This document shows positions 36,810 through 47,227 of a stretch of 64,000 nucleotides of DNA, in pieces; the first letter of the stretch is position 1; each line of letters starts with the position of its first letter. Source of the DNA: an uncultured Bacteroidales bacterium (GTDB lineage Bacteria; Bacteroidota; Bacteroidia; Bacteroidales; UBA932); NCBI GenBank assembly GCA_934693135.1, contig CAKUVA010000004.1:1-64000 (forward strand), in the 5' to 3' direction. A program made the position numbers and the translations under genes. Under the pieces are notes generated by a model. That model was not told the DNA's origin. It saw only the letters and a program-made list of their open reading frames with translations, and ran no database searches.

Positions 36810-37724
36810 ATGAACAGAAAAAGAATTCTTGTCGTAGGAAGTAGCAATACAGATATGACTGTAAGGGCTGCTACATTACCGAAACCTGGCGAGACTGTCC
36901 TTGGAGACAATTTTCACATGGGGCCTGGAGGAAAGGGGGCCAACCAAGCTGTGGCGGCACGTCGTTTAGGAGGCGATGTCATATTTGTATGTAAACTCGG
37001 CAATGATTTATTCGGCAATAACGCAAAGGAACATTATCGAGCATGTGGTCTTGATACTTCATACATGCTGACATCGGACAAGCCATCGGGGGTTGCACTT
37101 ATAACTGTTGATGCTAAAGCTGAAAATTCGATAGTTGTGGCATCAGGATCGAATGCGGACATTACTGTGGAAGACATTGACTCAATGAAGGATATAATTG
37201 CCTCTTCCGGAATACTTCTCCTACAGCTTGAAATTCCTATGGAAGCTGTTACCAGGGCTGCAAACATTGCTTTCGACGCCGGAGTTAAGGTGATTCTTAA
37301 TCCTGCACCGGCTGCAGCCCTTCCTGACGAATTGCTTAGGTGTGTATCAATATTGATTCCTAATGAAACTGAGGCTGCGGCGCTGTCTGGCGTGGAGATA
37401 ACAGATATGAAGACTTCATCCATTGCTGCAACTGAGCTTAAGAAGAAAGGAGTCAAAGAGGTGGTTATCACCATGGGAGCCAAAGGCTCTATTGTATTTG
37501 ATGGAACCAGTACTTTCATTCCAGCAAGAAAGGTCAATGCTGTGGATACTACTGCGGCAGGAGATACGTTTTGCGGTGGAGTGTGTGTGGCATTATCAGA
37601 AGGAAAGGACTTGCTTGATGCCGTAAGATTTGCTACGGTGGCATCATCCCTTGCCGTCCAACGTCAGGGTGCACAGGATTCTGTACCTGACCGATTAGAA
37701 GTGGACAATATCTTGAATCAATAA
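36810..37724 (+). CDS. rbsK: Ribokinase
   Basis: A 304-residue PfkB-family sugar kinase. The substrate loop is G-P-G-G-K-G-A-N-Q-A-V-A-A-R-R-L-G-G (about 38-55). The C-terminal signature D-T-T-A-A-G-D-T-F-C-G-G holds the catalytic aspartate near residue 253. The N-A-G-G-N-like start (V-G-S-S-N-T-D-M) also fits ribokinase. It would convert ribose to ribose 5-phosphate in the cytoplasm. It is the first gene of the LacI-flanked operon and is followed 18 bases later by a sugar permease, an order that supports ribose over fructose or adenosine. Confidence 0.92.
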   Translation: MNRKRILVVGSSNTDMTVRAATLPKPGETVLGDNFHMGPGGKGANQAVAARRLGGDVIFVCKLGNDLFGNNAKEHYRACGLDTSYMLTSDKPSGVALITVDAKAENSIVVASGSNADITVEDIDSMKDIIASSGILLLQLEIPMEAVTRAANIAFDAGVKVILNPAPAAALPDELLRCVSILIPNETEAAALSGVEITDMKTSSIAATELKKKGVKEVVITMGAKGSIVFDGTSTFIPARKVNAVDTTAAGDTFCGGVCVALSEGKDLLDAVRFATVASSLAVQRQGAQDSVPDRLEVDNILNQ

Positions 37725-37742
37725 TTAAAAAAGTAAATAGCC

Positions 37743-38756
37743 ATGTTTATTGTTAACAGTTATTCACTTGCAGTGATTTTCTGCTTTATCACAATGATGT
37801 GCTGGGGATCTTGGGGAAATACCCAGAAACTTGCATCCAAAAATTGGAGATATGAACTTTTCTATTGGGATTATGTAATAGGAATGCTTCTATTTTCGCT
37901 TGTCATTTCATTTACTATGGGAAGTTTTGGTTCTGAAGGGCGTCCGTTCATGGAAGACCTTGCCCAAGTCAAAATTTCCAATGTCATGAGCGTTATTTTA
38001 GGAGGTATCATATTCAACGCCTCAAATATTCTACTGTCTGCATCCACTTCGATTGCCGGATTATCCGTTGCATTTCCTCTTGGAGTCGGCCTTTCGCTTG
38101 TGCTCGGTGTGATTATAAACTATATTGGGGCTCCGAAAGGTGATCCGGTAGTTCTTTTTGCTGGAGTTGCGCTGATAGTCGTTGCAATAATCTGTAACGG
38201 AATAGCTTCCGGAAAAATGCAGACATCGTCTGATACAGATAAAGCAGCAAGCCGCAAGGGAATCCTGCTTGCTATTATTGCCGGAATTCTGATGTCAATG
38301 TTCTATAGGTTCGTGGCCAAGGCTATGGATTTAAATGATTTTGCGCATCCTGCTGAAGGAATGCTTACACCTTATAGTGCTATATTCATATTTAGTGTAG
38401 GAGTGTTCCTCAGTAACTTTATTTTCAATACTCTTGTTATGCGCCATCCTTTTGTCGGGGAGCCTGTTTCATATAAGGAGTATTTTAGCGGTTCATTTAA
38501 AACACACCTTGTGGGTGTTCTTGGCGGTGCTATCTGGTGCTTGGGAACTGCGTTCAGCTATATTGCTTCCGGAAAGGCCGGTGCTGCAGTATCTTATGCA
38601 TTGGGGCAAGGAGCTCCTATGATTGCTGCTATCTGGGGAGTTTTCATCTGGAAGGAATTCAAGGGTGGAAACAGAGGTGTATATTCTCTTCTTTCTGTGA
38701 TGTTCTTGTTTTTTGTCGCCGGTTTGGCTTGCATAATAATTTCGGGAGGTAATTGA
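37743..38756 (+). CDS. GRP/DMT-type sugar permease (RusT-like)
   Basis: A 337-residue inner-membrane protein with about ten predicted membrane segments. It resembles the glucose/ribose porter and RhaT-like branch of the drug/metabolite transporter superfamily: M-C-W-G-S-W-G-N-T near the N-terminus, and A-V-S-Y-A-L-G-Q-G-A-P-M-I-A-A-I-W-G-V near the C-terminus. It lies between ribokinase and surface-degradation genes, so ribose import is the likely job. Similar permeases occur in Bacteroides ribose loci. Its stop codon overlaps the next start by one base (TGATG). Confidence 0.85.
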   Translation: MFIVNSYSLAVIFCFITMMCWGSWGNTQKLASKNWRYELFYWDYVIGMLLFSLVISFTMGSFGSEGRPFMEDLAQVKISNVMSVILGGIIFNASNILLSASTSIAGLSVAFPLGVGLSLVLGVIINYIGAPKGDPVVLFAGVALIVVAIICNGIASGKMQTSSDTDKAASRKGILLAIIAGILMSMFYRFVAKAMDLNDFAHPAEGMLTPYSAIFIFSVGVFLSNFIFNTLVMRHPFVGEPVSYKEYFSGSFKTHLVGVLGGAIWCLGTAFSYIASGKAGAAVSYALGQGAPMIAAIWGVFIWKEFKGGNRGVYSLLSVMFLFFVAGLACIIISGGN

Positions 38757-40798
38757 TGAACAAGATTAGTATAAATATTTTGGCTGTATTTTCAGCGGTT
38801 GTTTTATTTTTGACGGTTTCTCCAATAGTAAGTGGCTGTAAACCAGTATCTAACGAAACGCCTACACCGACTCCTCCAGATCCGGTTGAGCCAGATAAAC
38901 CAATAAATCCTGAAAAGCTTTCTTCTGTATCAACATTGAAAATAGGGGAGACATTCAGTATTCCACTTACGGGCGAACTTTATATGCCTTTTAGTGGAAT
39001 AAAGAAAGGCGATGTCATCACCATGACTACAAGAGCTGATAAGTCAGTACAATACTCATTGGTTTGTTCATCTGCAGATGACTCTAAAGGAGCATGGTTC
39101 TCAGTTCCAGAACATTTTATAGGTGCAATGTGTACTGTGAGTGCTTTCGGAAAGACTGCTGAGACATTTGTTGAGGTTTGTGATACGACGGCTGTGGATA
39201 AAGTCCCAGGACGTACTACATATGGTAGGGTTATAGACTGGGATGGAAAACCGGTTCCAGGTGTATCAGTCTCTGATGGTGTTCTTGTTACTGTGACTGA
39301 TGATAAAGGAAGATATTACCTCTCATCCATGCGAAAAAATGGATATGTGTTCATTTCTGTACCGAAAAATTATCGTGTAGCGGTAAATCGTACCATTCCT
39401 CAATTTTTCAAGAGATTCAAGTCGACTTCAAGCTCTGATTATGAATTGAATACCTTTATCTTAGCTCCTGAAAGCAATGTGCGTCATCGTATTTTGGCAT
39501 TTACTGACTGCCATCTCGCTAACAGAACCAATGACTTGAGCCAGTTTGATAGAATGTTCAAAGATGATGTTCGTGAACAAATCAAGAAGTCGGTGAACGA
39601 ATCAGTGCCTCTTTATTCTGTTTGCCTTGGTGATATGTCATGGGATGCATGGTGGTATTCTAATTCATATTCCATTGAGAATTATTACCGGACGATGGAA
39701 GATATGGATATTCCAGTATACAATATACCTGGAAATCATGACAATGACCCTTATGTCGCTGATGATTTTAAGTCTGAAAATATGTTTCGCAAATGGATAG
39801 GGCCTACATATTATTCATTCAATGTTGGTGATGTCCACTATATCATGATGGACAATACTATTTTTAGAAATAAAGGTGCATCCGAAGGTGTCCTTGGCGA
39901 TGTTCAGGACTATAGCGAAGGCTTTACTTCTAATGAGATGAAATGGCTTGAGGCTGATCTTGCGAACGTCCCTGCCGGCAGTACAGTATTTTTAGGAATG
40001 CATATACAATATACTGGGAGACCTTCGCTTAAAACAGACGGGACATTCTCATTCGCATATTCGCTTCCTTCGGAATATCGTTCAGAGATCGTTAGAATGT
40101 TGGCTCCATTCAAGGTTCATGTTATCACTGGACATACCCATGTGAATTACACGAATGAAGTAACTGATAACCTTATTGAACACAATATTGCTGCAGTATG
40201 CGCGACATGGTGGTGGACAGGATATTATAGTGCTAATAAGGCTCATATGTGTCGTGACGGAGCGCCAGGTGGATACAAACTTTTTGATATTGCTCAAGAT
40301 GGTGCGGTTAAATGGCTTTATAAACCGATGATGCGTGACGATTCATACCAGTTTAGAGTATATGACCTCAATAATTGCCATATAACCCGTGATGTATTCT
40401 GTCCTGGAGCTAAGAGTAAAGTGTCTGATGAGGTATTTTCTAAATATGCTTATGGATATGACAAGTCTCGTTCTGACAATAAACTTTTAGTCAATGTTTT
40501 CGATTATGATGAGAAGTGGGCTGTCAAGGCTTATGAAGGAAGTCGTGAGTTACCTGTAAAAAGGGTAGATGCTTATGACCCACTTCATGTAGTCCATTTC
40601 AATATGGCAAGAATGAACACTAATTCAACTTCAGTCACATTCCCAACGCTTATGACATCTCACATGTTTGAGGTTAGTGCATCTAACGCGACATCAAGCG
40701 TAACTATAGTAGTAACAGACAGGTTTGGGAATGAATATAGAGAAACAGTTTCACGGCCGAGGAAACTATATGATATGTCCAAAGTTTCAACATATTAA
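38756..40798 (+). CDS. Surface lipoprotein calcineurin-like phosphoesterase
   Basis: A 680-residue lipoprotein (lipobox V-S-G-C, Cys28) with a Pro/Thr linker. An N-terminal beta domain includes a carboxypeptidase-regulatory-like segment (G-R-V-I-D-W-D-G-K-P-V-P-G). The metallophosphoesterase core has F-T-D-C-H-L, C-L-G-D-M-S-W-D, P-G-N-H-D-N-D, G-M-H-I-Q and G-H-T-H-V-N-Y, all metal-ligand motifs intact. A C-terminal accessory domain ends the chain. In this operon it may dephosphorylate nucleotides or phosphorylated ribosides outside the cell. The true substrate is not known. The open frame also begins at a TTG one codon earlier, but ATG at 38756 is preferred. Confidence 0.88.
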   Translation: MNKISINILAVFSAVVLFLTVSPIVSGCKPVSNETPTPTPPDPVEPDKPINPEKLSSVSTLKIGETFSIPLTGELYMPFSGIKKGDVITMTTRADKSVQYSLVCSSADDSKGAWFSVPEHFIGAMCTVSAFGKTAETFVEVCDTTAVDKVPGRTTYGRVIDWDGKPVPGVSVSDGVLVTVTDDKGRYYLSSMRKNGYVFISVPKNYRVAVNRTIPQFFKRFKSTSSSDYELNTFILAPESNVRHRILAFTDCHLANRTNDLSQFDRMFKDDVREQIKKSVNESVPLYSVCLGDMSWDAWWYSNSYSIENYYRTMEDMDIPVYNIPGNHDNDPYVADDFKSENMFRKWIGPTYYSFNVGDVHYIMMDNTIFRNKGASEGVLGDVQDYSEGFTSNEMKWLEADLANVPAGSTVFLGMHIQYTGRPSLKTDGTFSFAYSLPSEYRSEIVRMLAPFKVHVITGHTHVNYTNEVTDNLIEHNIAAVCATWWWTGYYSANKAHMCRDGAPGGYKLFDIAQDGAVKWLYKPMMRDDSYQFRVYDLNNCHITRDVFCPGAKSKVSDEVFSKYAYGYDKSRSDNKLLVNVFDYDEKWAVKAYEGSRELPVKRVDAYDPLHVVHFNMARMNTNSTSVTFPTLMTSHMFEVSASNATSSVTIVVTDRFGNEYRETVSRPRKLYDMSKVSTY

Positions 40799-40821
40799 CA
40801 ACACATAATATCTGATAAGAT

Positions 40822-42174
40822 ATGAAACGCCAACTAATTTTAATTCTGTCTTGCTTGACCTTGATTGTATTGCAGTCATGTAAAGAAGAAGGCAGCTTTG
40901 TGGATAGAGTCCCTATCTTCAATGTCTTGGGACCTAACGGAGATGGAAGTGAAGATATTTCCATTGATGGAAAGGCTCAGACAGTAAATTTTACCGTTTT
41001 TGCGACGGAAGAATGGACTGCGTCAGTATCAGACAGCCATTATTCAGTGAGTCCTTTGTCTGGAGGATCTGGCAAGACTCCTGTGAAACTTATTGCTCCG
41101 AGCAATGAGTCCGGCTCTGTTTATAATGCTGTTCTATCTTTCGCTATGACAAGCGGGAAGACTTTTACCTTCAATATCACTCAACAGGCACAGAAGCCAT
41201 ATCTTGAGATTGATCTTCATGAAAAATCATTGACTGGAGACGGAGATGAGTTCGTTGTGAATGTAGATACCAATCAGCCTGAATGGACTTATGAATTTGA
41301 AAAAGAGTGTACTTGGGTTCAGGAAAAATCAAGGACGGCTACTTCTGTCACATTCTCAGTACCAGAGAATACTTCTGGAACTAAACGCTCTGTCGATGTT
41401 CGTTTCTATGCGACAGCAGCTCCAGAACTTATGGATTACATTTCCATTACACAAAGTGTTCCTGCGATAGCACCTGTTGCAGACCTTCTTGACGTGGTAT
41501 TTAACTCTGACAAAACAGCTAAGGACGTATCCCCAATGGGAATGTCTGTTATGTCAGACAGGCTTGACAAAAATATCTCAACCATATTCAATGATAAATA
41601 TGGTTGTTATGCGGCAGTGTTCAATAATTCTGAAATTGCGCGTAGCGGACTGAAGGAAGGGTATTATTATGTTCCTTACACGACATCTTCTGATTTTGCT
41701 AAGAAACTTGCAGATGGATTCACTTATGAACTTGTATTCTGTTCATATACGGATCCCACGGCTAAACAAGTAAAGCCATTCGCATCTACTCAAGCTGGCG
41801 GTACAGGCATGTGTTTCAGAGCTAAGACCGGTGAAATTAATTTCGAAGTTCATGTCGGAGGGTCTTGGTGCGAGCTTTATAGTGGAGTACTTCCTCAGAA
41901 AAAGCAATACTATCATGTTGTGGCTACATGGGACAAGGATAATGGTCTTGCTATGCTGTATGTCGATGGCCAACTTACGACTTCAGCCAATACTGTCGGG
42001 GATTTCAAATTCATGGATACAAGCGTGGATAAGCGTTGGTTTGGAATAGGTGCTGACCCGTCAGGTGGTGATACTGGAGAAGCTTCATTCTATGGAGAAG
42101 TAGTCAAAGCTCGCCTCTATAGTGCCCCTATAAGTGCTGACGAGGTTAAGGCTCTTTATAAACTTGTAAAATAA
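40822..42174 (+). CDS. Lipoprotein with two BACON-like domains and a LamG-like domain
   Basis: A 450-residue lipoprotein (lipobox L-Q-S-C, Cys20). Two Ig-like BACON-type modules follow (about 35-125 and 130-215), each with a W-T-x-S/W-x-x-E-type core and an S-I-T-Q-x/N-I-T-Q-Q end strand. A C-terminal concanavalin-like/LamG domain (about 225-450) contains Y-H-V-V-A-T-W-D-K-D-N-G-L-A-M-L-Y-V-D-G. Such proteins usually bind polymers at the cell surface and present them to partner enzymes. No catalytic residues were recognised. It lies between the phosphoesterase and the second susC (6-base gap) and is almost certainly co-transcribed. Confidence 0.82.
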   Translation: MKRQLILILSCLTLIVLQSCKEEGSFVDRVPIFNVLGPNGDGSEDISIDGKAQTVNFTVFATEEWTASVSDSHYSVSPLSGGSGKTPVKLIAPSNESGSVYNAVLSFAMTSGKTFTFNITQQAQKPYLEIDLHEKSLTGDGDEFVVNVDTNQPEWTYEFEKECTWVQEKSRTATSVTFSVPENTSGTKRSVDVRFYATAAPELMDYISITQSVPAIAPVADLLDVVFNSDKTAKDVSPMGMSVMSDRLDKNISTIFNDKYGCYAAVFNNSEIARSGLKEGYYYVPYTTSSDFAKKLADGFTYELVFCSYTDPTAKQVKPFASTQAGGTGMCFRAKTGEINFEVHVGGSWCELYSGVLPQKKQYYHVVATWDKDNGLAMLYVDGQLTTSANTVGDFKFMDTSVDKRWFGIGADPSGGDTGEASFYGEVVKARLYSAPISADEVKALYKLVK

Positions 42175-42180
42175 AGTAGT

Positions 42181-45100
42181 ATGAAAATCGTGATAAAGAA
42201 TATATATGCAGCTCTGCTCGTTCTATTTTGCCTTATGGCAATGGCGCCAGTTGCAGATGCTCAGAACCGTTCTGTATCGGGGCGTGTCATTGATGGGACA
42301 GGTGAAGGCGTTATCAATGCGGCTGTGACCAACAAGTCTACGAAAGAGGCTGTCATCACAGATGGAACAGGCGCGTTTACTATAACTGCTTCAAATGGAC
42401 AGATTCTTAGGGTGGAAATGCTTGGTTATCAAGATGCTGAAGTGACATATACTGGGGTTTCACCTATAACTATAGTCCTTCAGGAAGACAATCAACTCCT
42501 TGATGACGTGGTTGTCGTGGGATATGCGACACAAAAGAAAATAAATGTCACAGGAGCTGTATCTTCCATATCTGGTGACCAACTTAATGCTCGTCCGGTG
42601 ACATCGGCATTCCAAGCTCTGCAAGGTGCGGATCCGTCTGTCAATATTCAGACAGGATCAGGTAATCCATCTTCATCTTCTTCCATCAATATCCGTGGTG
42701 TGCCTTCTGTGAACGGAGGATCTCCGCTTATTCTCATTGATGGTGTACCTGGAGTATCCTTGAATCATATTAACGCTTCTGATATTAAGTCTGTATCAGT
42801 ATTGAAAGATGCTTCGGCGAGCGCCATCTATGGTGCGAAAGCATCTGCAGGTGTGATACTCGTGACAACCAAAAGCGGATCTGAAGGACGTACTAAGGTT
42901 TCATACTCTTTTCAGGGAGGATGGATCATGCCTACTACTTCTACTGACTTTATATCTACTGGATATGATTGGGCTAAAGCCGTCGATGAGGTGTATTATG
43001 CCCGTTATGGTTACAGTGCATTTACATATACGGAGGAAGACTGGGCTCAGCTTGAGGCAAGACGTTATGACAAGACAGAGAACCCTGATCGCCCTTGGGT
43101 GACTGTTGGGAAAGACGGAAAATATCATTACTACGGCAACTATGACTGGTATAAGGCGTTGTTCAATGATCATCGGTTCCAGCAGCAACATGATATATCT
43201 ATTTCTGGTGGGAACAAGGCTGTACAGTATTATGTAAGCGGTAAGTATTATAATCAAGAAGGTCTGTTCAGCGGGCCGGCTATTGCTAAGAAGGAACGTT
43301 TCGATACATACTCGTTCCGCGCTAAGGTAGATGCTAATCTTTATAAGTGGGCTAAGTGGAGCACGAATGCATCTGTGAACTATGTACATCAGGTATATCC
43401 TGGAACTACTAACGAGGCTCTGACCATATCGGCTCTTGACCAAGCTCTTGGCCCTATGTTTGTGCCGAGAAATCCGGATGGTTCATTCGTCATTTATCCT
43501 TATGACATCAGAGGAGTAGGTGTTGGAAAGGGAAGAGGAGCTATCCTTACTGATGAAAATTATCGTCATGATATAAACAATCGCACATTAGTGCTGTCAA
43601 ATTCATTGGAACTGACTCCTGTGAAAGGCCTGTCGTTGAAGGGTACATACAATATAACGAATTATAACCGGCTCTACAAGGATCGTAATCAGGCTGCTAC
43701 TCATTCACGTGATATCGGAGTGATAGTAACGAATACTGCATATTCTAAAGATGAGTATCGCGAGAGAAACTATGATTATACGATACATAGCGTAGATGCT
43801 GTCGCTTCATATAATCATACATGGAATGATGCACATCATTTCAATATCCTCGCTGGAATGAACTATGAGCAGAAGCGTTCAACGGATCTCACTGTGGATC
43901 AGTATGGAGTTGGAAATACTAAACTTGACACATTCAATTCTGTTACTGATGATACGTATTATTTGATAGGGCAGGATATTACGGCTTACAAGACGCTTGG
44001 ATTCTTTGGTAGAGTGAACTATGACTATAAAGAGAAGTATCTTTTCGAAGCATCAATGCGTGCAGATGGTACATCTCGCTTTGCTAAAGGACATCGTTGG
44101 GGCTATTTCCCTTCTGCATCGGCAGGGTGGAGATTCTCGAAAGAGCAGTTCCTCAGTAATGCAAAGTCATGGCTTGCGGATGGAAAACTTAGATTCTCAT
44201 ATGGATCTCTTGGAAATCAGCAGGTAAGCGATTATCTTTATATACAGACTATTTCTACTGGAACTCTCGGCTATTTATTCGATGAGAATGGGAAGCCTAA
44301 ATACTCCAGTGTTTCAGCTCCTATGGCGTCTGACTTGACATGGGAGACAGTGAAGACGTACAATGCTGGTCTAGATATGTCGTTCTTGAATGGTCGTTTG
44401 AACTTTACAGGTGACTTGTTTGTACGCAAGACTGAAGATATGTTGACGACATCTCTTACTCTCCCAAGTTCATACGGAGCAGCAACGCCAACAGAGAATT
44501 GTGCAGACTTACGCACGAATGGATGGGAAATAGCTTTGTCATGGAAGGATGATTTTAAGCTCGGCTCCAAGCCGTTTCAGTATGGCGTGACAGCTACATT
44601 GGGCGACTATGTGACTAAGATTACAAAATATAATAATCCAGACAAGATATTTAGCGACTATTATGTAGGAAAAACTCTCGGTGAGATCTGGGGCTATCAT
44701 GTTCCTAGATTATTCAAGTCTGACGAAGAGGCTGCTGCATACCAGATGGCTGTGCATAATGCAAGCAATATTTATCAGCGTGTGTACAATATGTCAGGTG
44801 GTGGTCAAGGATACCTCATGGCTGGAGATGTAATGTTCGAAGATAGAAATATGGATGGATATATAAACAAAGGAGCGGGAACTGTCAATGATCCAGGAGA
44901 TATGAAGATCATAGGTAACTCTTTGCCACGTTACAATTACTCTTTCCGTTTCGACTTCAACTGGAACAATTTCGACTTGTCAGTATTTTTCCAGGGTGTG
45001 GGCAAGAGAAACTGGTATCCTACGGCCAATCCTGAGGATGTGTATGGCTCTACCAGATTTTGGAATCTGTATAGCTACACTATGGTCTCATTTATATCTA

Positions 45101-45465
45101 AAGATTATAAGGATAATATATGGACAGAAGATAATCCTAACGGATATTTTCCTCGTCTTCGTCCTATCCAGACATATTCCGGTGGTCCGCTTGCTCAGAC
45201 AAATGACCGCTATCTTCAGAAAGTCAATTATTTAAGACTGAAGAATGTGACGCTGGGATATACTGTGCCTTTCAAGAGCCATGTGATATCGTCTTGCAGA
45301 GTGTTCTTCTCAGCAGAAAACTTGTATTACTGGTCACCTCTGAAGAAGTACTGCAAGACTATAGATCCTGAACTTGCAGTAGCGACTGGAGTTTACAAAT
45401 CAGGTACTGGAACCGGATATACAATCCCTTGCACTGTGATTTTCGGAGCCAATATTAATTTCTAA
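42181..45465 (+). CDS. SusC/RagA-family transporter of the ribose/nucleoside locus
   Basis: A 1094-residue SusC-type protein. The signal peptide (about 1-27, ending A-D-A-Q) is followed by a carboxypeptidase-regulatory-like domain (G-R-V-I-D-G-T-G-E-G-V). The TonB contact is D-D-V-V-V-V-G-Y-A-T-Q-K-K. The plug domain (N-I-R-G-V-P-S-V-N-G-G, I-L-I-D-G-V-P-G) leads into the barrel, ending G-A-N-I-N-F. It is paired with the SusD gene 13 bases downstream. By context the cargo is ribose, a riboside or an oligonucleotide-derived compound. This is an inference. Confidence 0.95.
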   Translation: MKIVIKNIYAALLVLFCLMAMAPVADAQNRSVSGRVIDGTGEGVINAAVTNKSTKEAVITDGTGAFTITASNGQILRVEMLGYQDAEVTYTGVSPITIVLQEDNQLLDDVVVVGYATQKKINVTGAVSSISGDQLNARPVTSAFQALQGADPSVNIQTGSGNPSSSSSINIRGVPSVNGGSPLILIDGVPGVSLNHINASDIKSVSVLKDASASAIYGAKASAGVILVTTKSGSEGRTKVSYSFQGGWIMPTTSTDFISTGYDWAKAVDEVYYARYGYSAFTYTEEDWAQLEARRYDKTENPDRPWVTVGKDGKYHYYGNYDWYKALFNDHRFQQQHDISISGGNKAVQYYVSGKYYNQEGLFSGPAIAKKERFDTYSFRAKVDANLYKWAKWSTNASVNYVHQVYPGTTNEALTISALDQALGPMFVPRNPDGSFVIYPYDIRGVGVGKGRGAILTDENYRHDINNRTLVLSNSLELTPVKGLSLKGTYNITNYNRLYKDRNQAATHSRDIGVIVTNTAYSKDEYRERNYDYTIHSVDAVASYNHTWNDAHHFNILAGMNYEQKRSTDLTVDQYGVGNTKLDTFNSVTDDTYYLIGQDITAYKTLGFFGRVNYDYKEKYLFEASMRADGTSRFAKGHRWGYFPSASAGWRFSKEQFLSNAKSWLADGKLRFSYGSLGNQQVSDYLYIQTISTGTLGYLFDENGKPKYSSVSAPMASDLTWETVKTYNAGLDMSFLNGRLNFTGDLFVRKTEDMLTTSLTLPSSYGAATPTENCADLRTNGWEIALSWKDDFKLGSKPFQYGVTATLGDYVTKITKYNNPDKIFSDYYVGKTLGEIWGYHVPRLFKSDEEAAAYQMAVHNASNIYQRVYNMSGGGQGYLMAGDVMFEDRNMDGYINKGAGTVNDPGDMKIIGNSLPRYNYSFRFDFNWNNFDLSVFFQGVGKRNWYPTANPEDVYGSTRFWNLYSYTMVSFISKDYKDNIWTEDNPNGYFPRLRPIQTYSGGPLAQTNDRYLQKVNYLRLKNVTLGYTVPFKSHVISSCRVFFSAENLYYWSPLKKYCKTIDPELAVATGVYKSGTGTGYTIPCTVIFGANINF

Positions 45466-45478
45466 GGAGAACCAAAGT

Positions 45479-47212
45479 ATGAAAAGATACATTATACTAT
45501 CAGCAATATCTGTCGCGCTGATGTCTGTTTCAGCGTGCGAACTGAGCCTTCTTCCTGAGGATGAAGTCGCTCCTGAAAATTATTTCGAAAACGAGTCAGA
45601 CTGCCAATTGTGGTGCAACAAGTTCTATAATTCTCTGTTGGAGTCTCCTACACTTGGGTCTACGACTGACTTGTATATGTCTAATGGAATTTCCGCGTAT
45701 GTGTCAGGAAATCGTAATCCTGCTACGCAAAGCTGGTCTTTTTCTACACTACGAGATATCAATTATTTGCTTGAGCATCTTGATCAGTGCAATGACAAGG
45801 CTGTAGCCAACAAATATGAGGCTGTAGGAAGATTCTTCAGGGCATACTTTTACTTCAAGCTTGTTAGAACTTATGGCGATGTCCCTTGGTATGATCATGT
45901 TCTCGGTTCTACAGACAAGGACATCTACAAGGCTCGTGATGACAGAGGCTTTGTCATGGATAAGGTGATGGAAGACTTTGACTTCGCGATTGCTAATCTT
46001 CCTGCATCTTGGGAAAAGCTCAATACGAGGGTTACTAAATGGGCTGCTCTCGGTTATGCTAGTCGAGCTGCTCTTTACGAAGGAACTTTTCGTGAATATC
46101 ATGGAATGGAAGACTCTGAAAAATATCTCAATGCTTGTGTTGACTATGCTAAGGCGTTCATTGATGCGGCTCCGTTTACGCTTTACAATGAGGGCGCTAC
46201 CCCATATAGGGACCTATTCTCATCCGTGGACGTAAAAACGCAGGAAGTCGTTCTATGTCGTCATTATGATGCTCAGTATGGTGTATTCCACAGCATCGGT
46301 AATAGTATATCTTTCGGTCGATCATCTCTGACAAGACGTTTCATCAATCACTATCTTATGGCAGATGGGACACGCTTTACTGATAAAGAAGGATGGGAAA
46401 CCATGTTCTATACCGATGAAATGAAAGGTCGTGATCCGAGGCTTGCACAGACAGTACTTTGTCCAGGTTATGTTCAAGTAGGAGCATCATCTGTGACGCC
46501 ATGTGAATTTTATTCGTGGACTGGATATGAACCGATCAAACACGTTCCATCTGCGGAAAGATGTGTTTCTTCTTCAGATGATACAGACTGGATTCTTCTC
46601 CGTGCTCCTGAAGTTTATTTGAACTATGCCGAAGCGAAGGCGGAACTTGGAACTCTTACGCAAACAGATCTCGATATTTCAGTAAATAAGATTCGTGCGA
46701 GGGTAAAAATGCCTGCCATCAATATGTCTGATGCCAATGCGTCACCAGATCCTTATATGTTGCAGTGCTATCCTAATGTTAATAAGGGAAACAATCGTGG
46801 AATTATTTTGGAAATTCGCAGAGAGCGCACCGTAGAGCTTGCTCTTGAGGAACCTGAGCGTGTGTGGGATATGTTCCGTTGGGCTGAAGCGAAGCAGTGT
46901 CTCCAGCATTTTGTTCCTTGGTATGGCGTATATGTTCCTGCTCTTGGATCGTATGACACATCTGGAGATGGAAAACCTGATGTTGAATTCGTAAAGACAT
47001 CGTCAGGTACCGTAAAGATCAAGGTTGGAACCAAGACTCAGGATGTCGTACTTTCTAATGGAGATAGTGGGTATATCATTTCTTATTCCACTACTGATTA
47101 TGGTTATCTTTGGGATGATGCACGTGATTATCTTTGGCCTATTCCAGCCAAGGACCGTACTCTGAATCCAAATCTTACCCAGAATTATGGTTATGTGGAT
47201 GGTGTTGAATAA
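45479..47212 (+). CDS. SusD/RagB-family surface lipoprotein of the ribose/nucleoside locus
   Basis: A 577-residue lipoprotein (lipobox V-S-A-C, Cys20) with the SusD fold. Visible are R-F-F-R-A-Y-F-Y-F-K-L-V-R-T-Y-G-D-V-P, then I-L-L-R-A-P-E-V-Y-L-N-Y-A-E-A-K, R-R-E-R-T-V-E-L-A-L-E, and the closing W-P-I-P-x-K-D-R-T-L-N-P-N-L-T-Q-N-Y-G-Y. It acts as the capture lid for the SusC protein encoded just upstream. It has little visible similarity to the first SusD of the window beyond family signatures, which suggests a different ligand. Confidence 0.95.
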   Translation: MKRYIILSAISVALMSVSACELSLLPEDEVAPENYFENESDCQLWCNKFYNSLLESPTLGSTTDLYMSNGISAYVSGNRNPATQSWSFSTLRDINYLLEHLDQCNDKAVANKYEAVGRFFRAYFYFKLVRTYGDVPWYDHVLGSTDKDIYKARDDRGFVMDKVMEDFDFAIANLPASWEKLNTRVTKWAALGYASRAALYEGTFREYHGMEDSEKYLNACVDYAKAFIDAAPFTLYNEGATPYRDLFSSVDVKTQEVVLCRHYDAQYGVFHSIGNSISFGRSSLTRRFINHYLMADGTRFTDKEGWETMFYTDEMKGRDPRLAQTVLCPGYVQVGASSVTPCEFYSWTGYEPIKHVPSAERCVSSSDDTDWILLRAPEVYLNYAEAKAELGTLTQTDLDISVNKIRARVKMPAINMSDANASPDPYMLQCYPNVNKGNNRGIILEIRRERTVELALEEPERVWDMFRWAEAKQCLQHFVPWYGVYVPALGSYDTSGDGKPDVEFVKTSSGTVKIKVGTKTQDVVLSNGDSGYIISYSTTDYGYLWDDARDYLWPIPAKDRTLNPNLTQNYGYVDGVE

Positions 47213-47227
47213 TAAATAACATTGAAA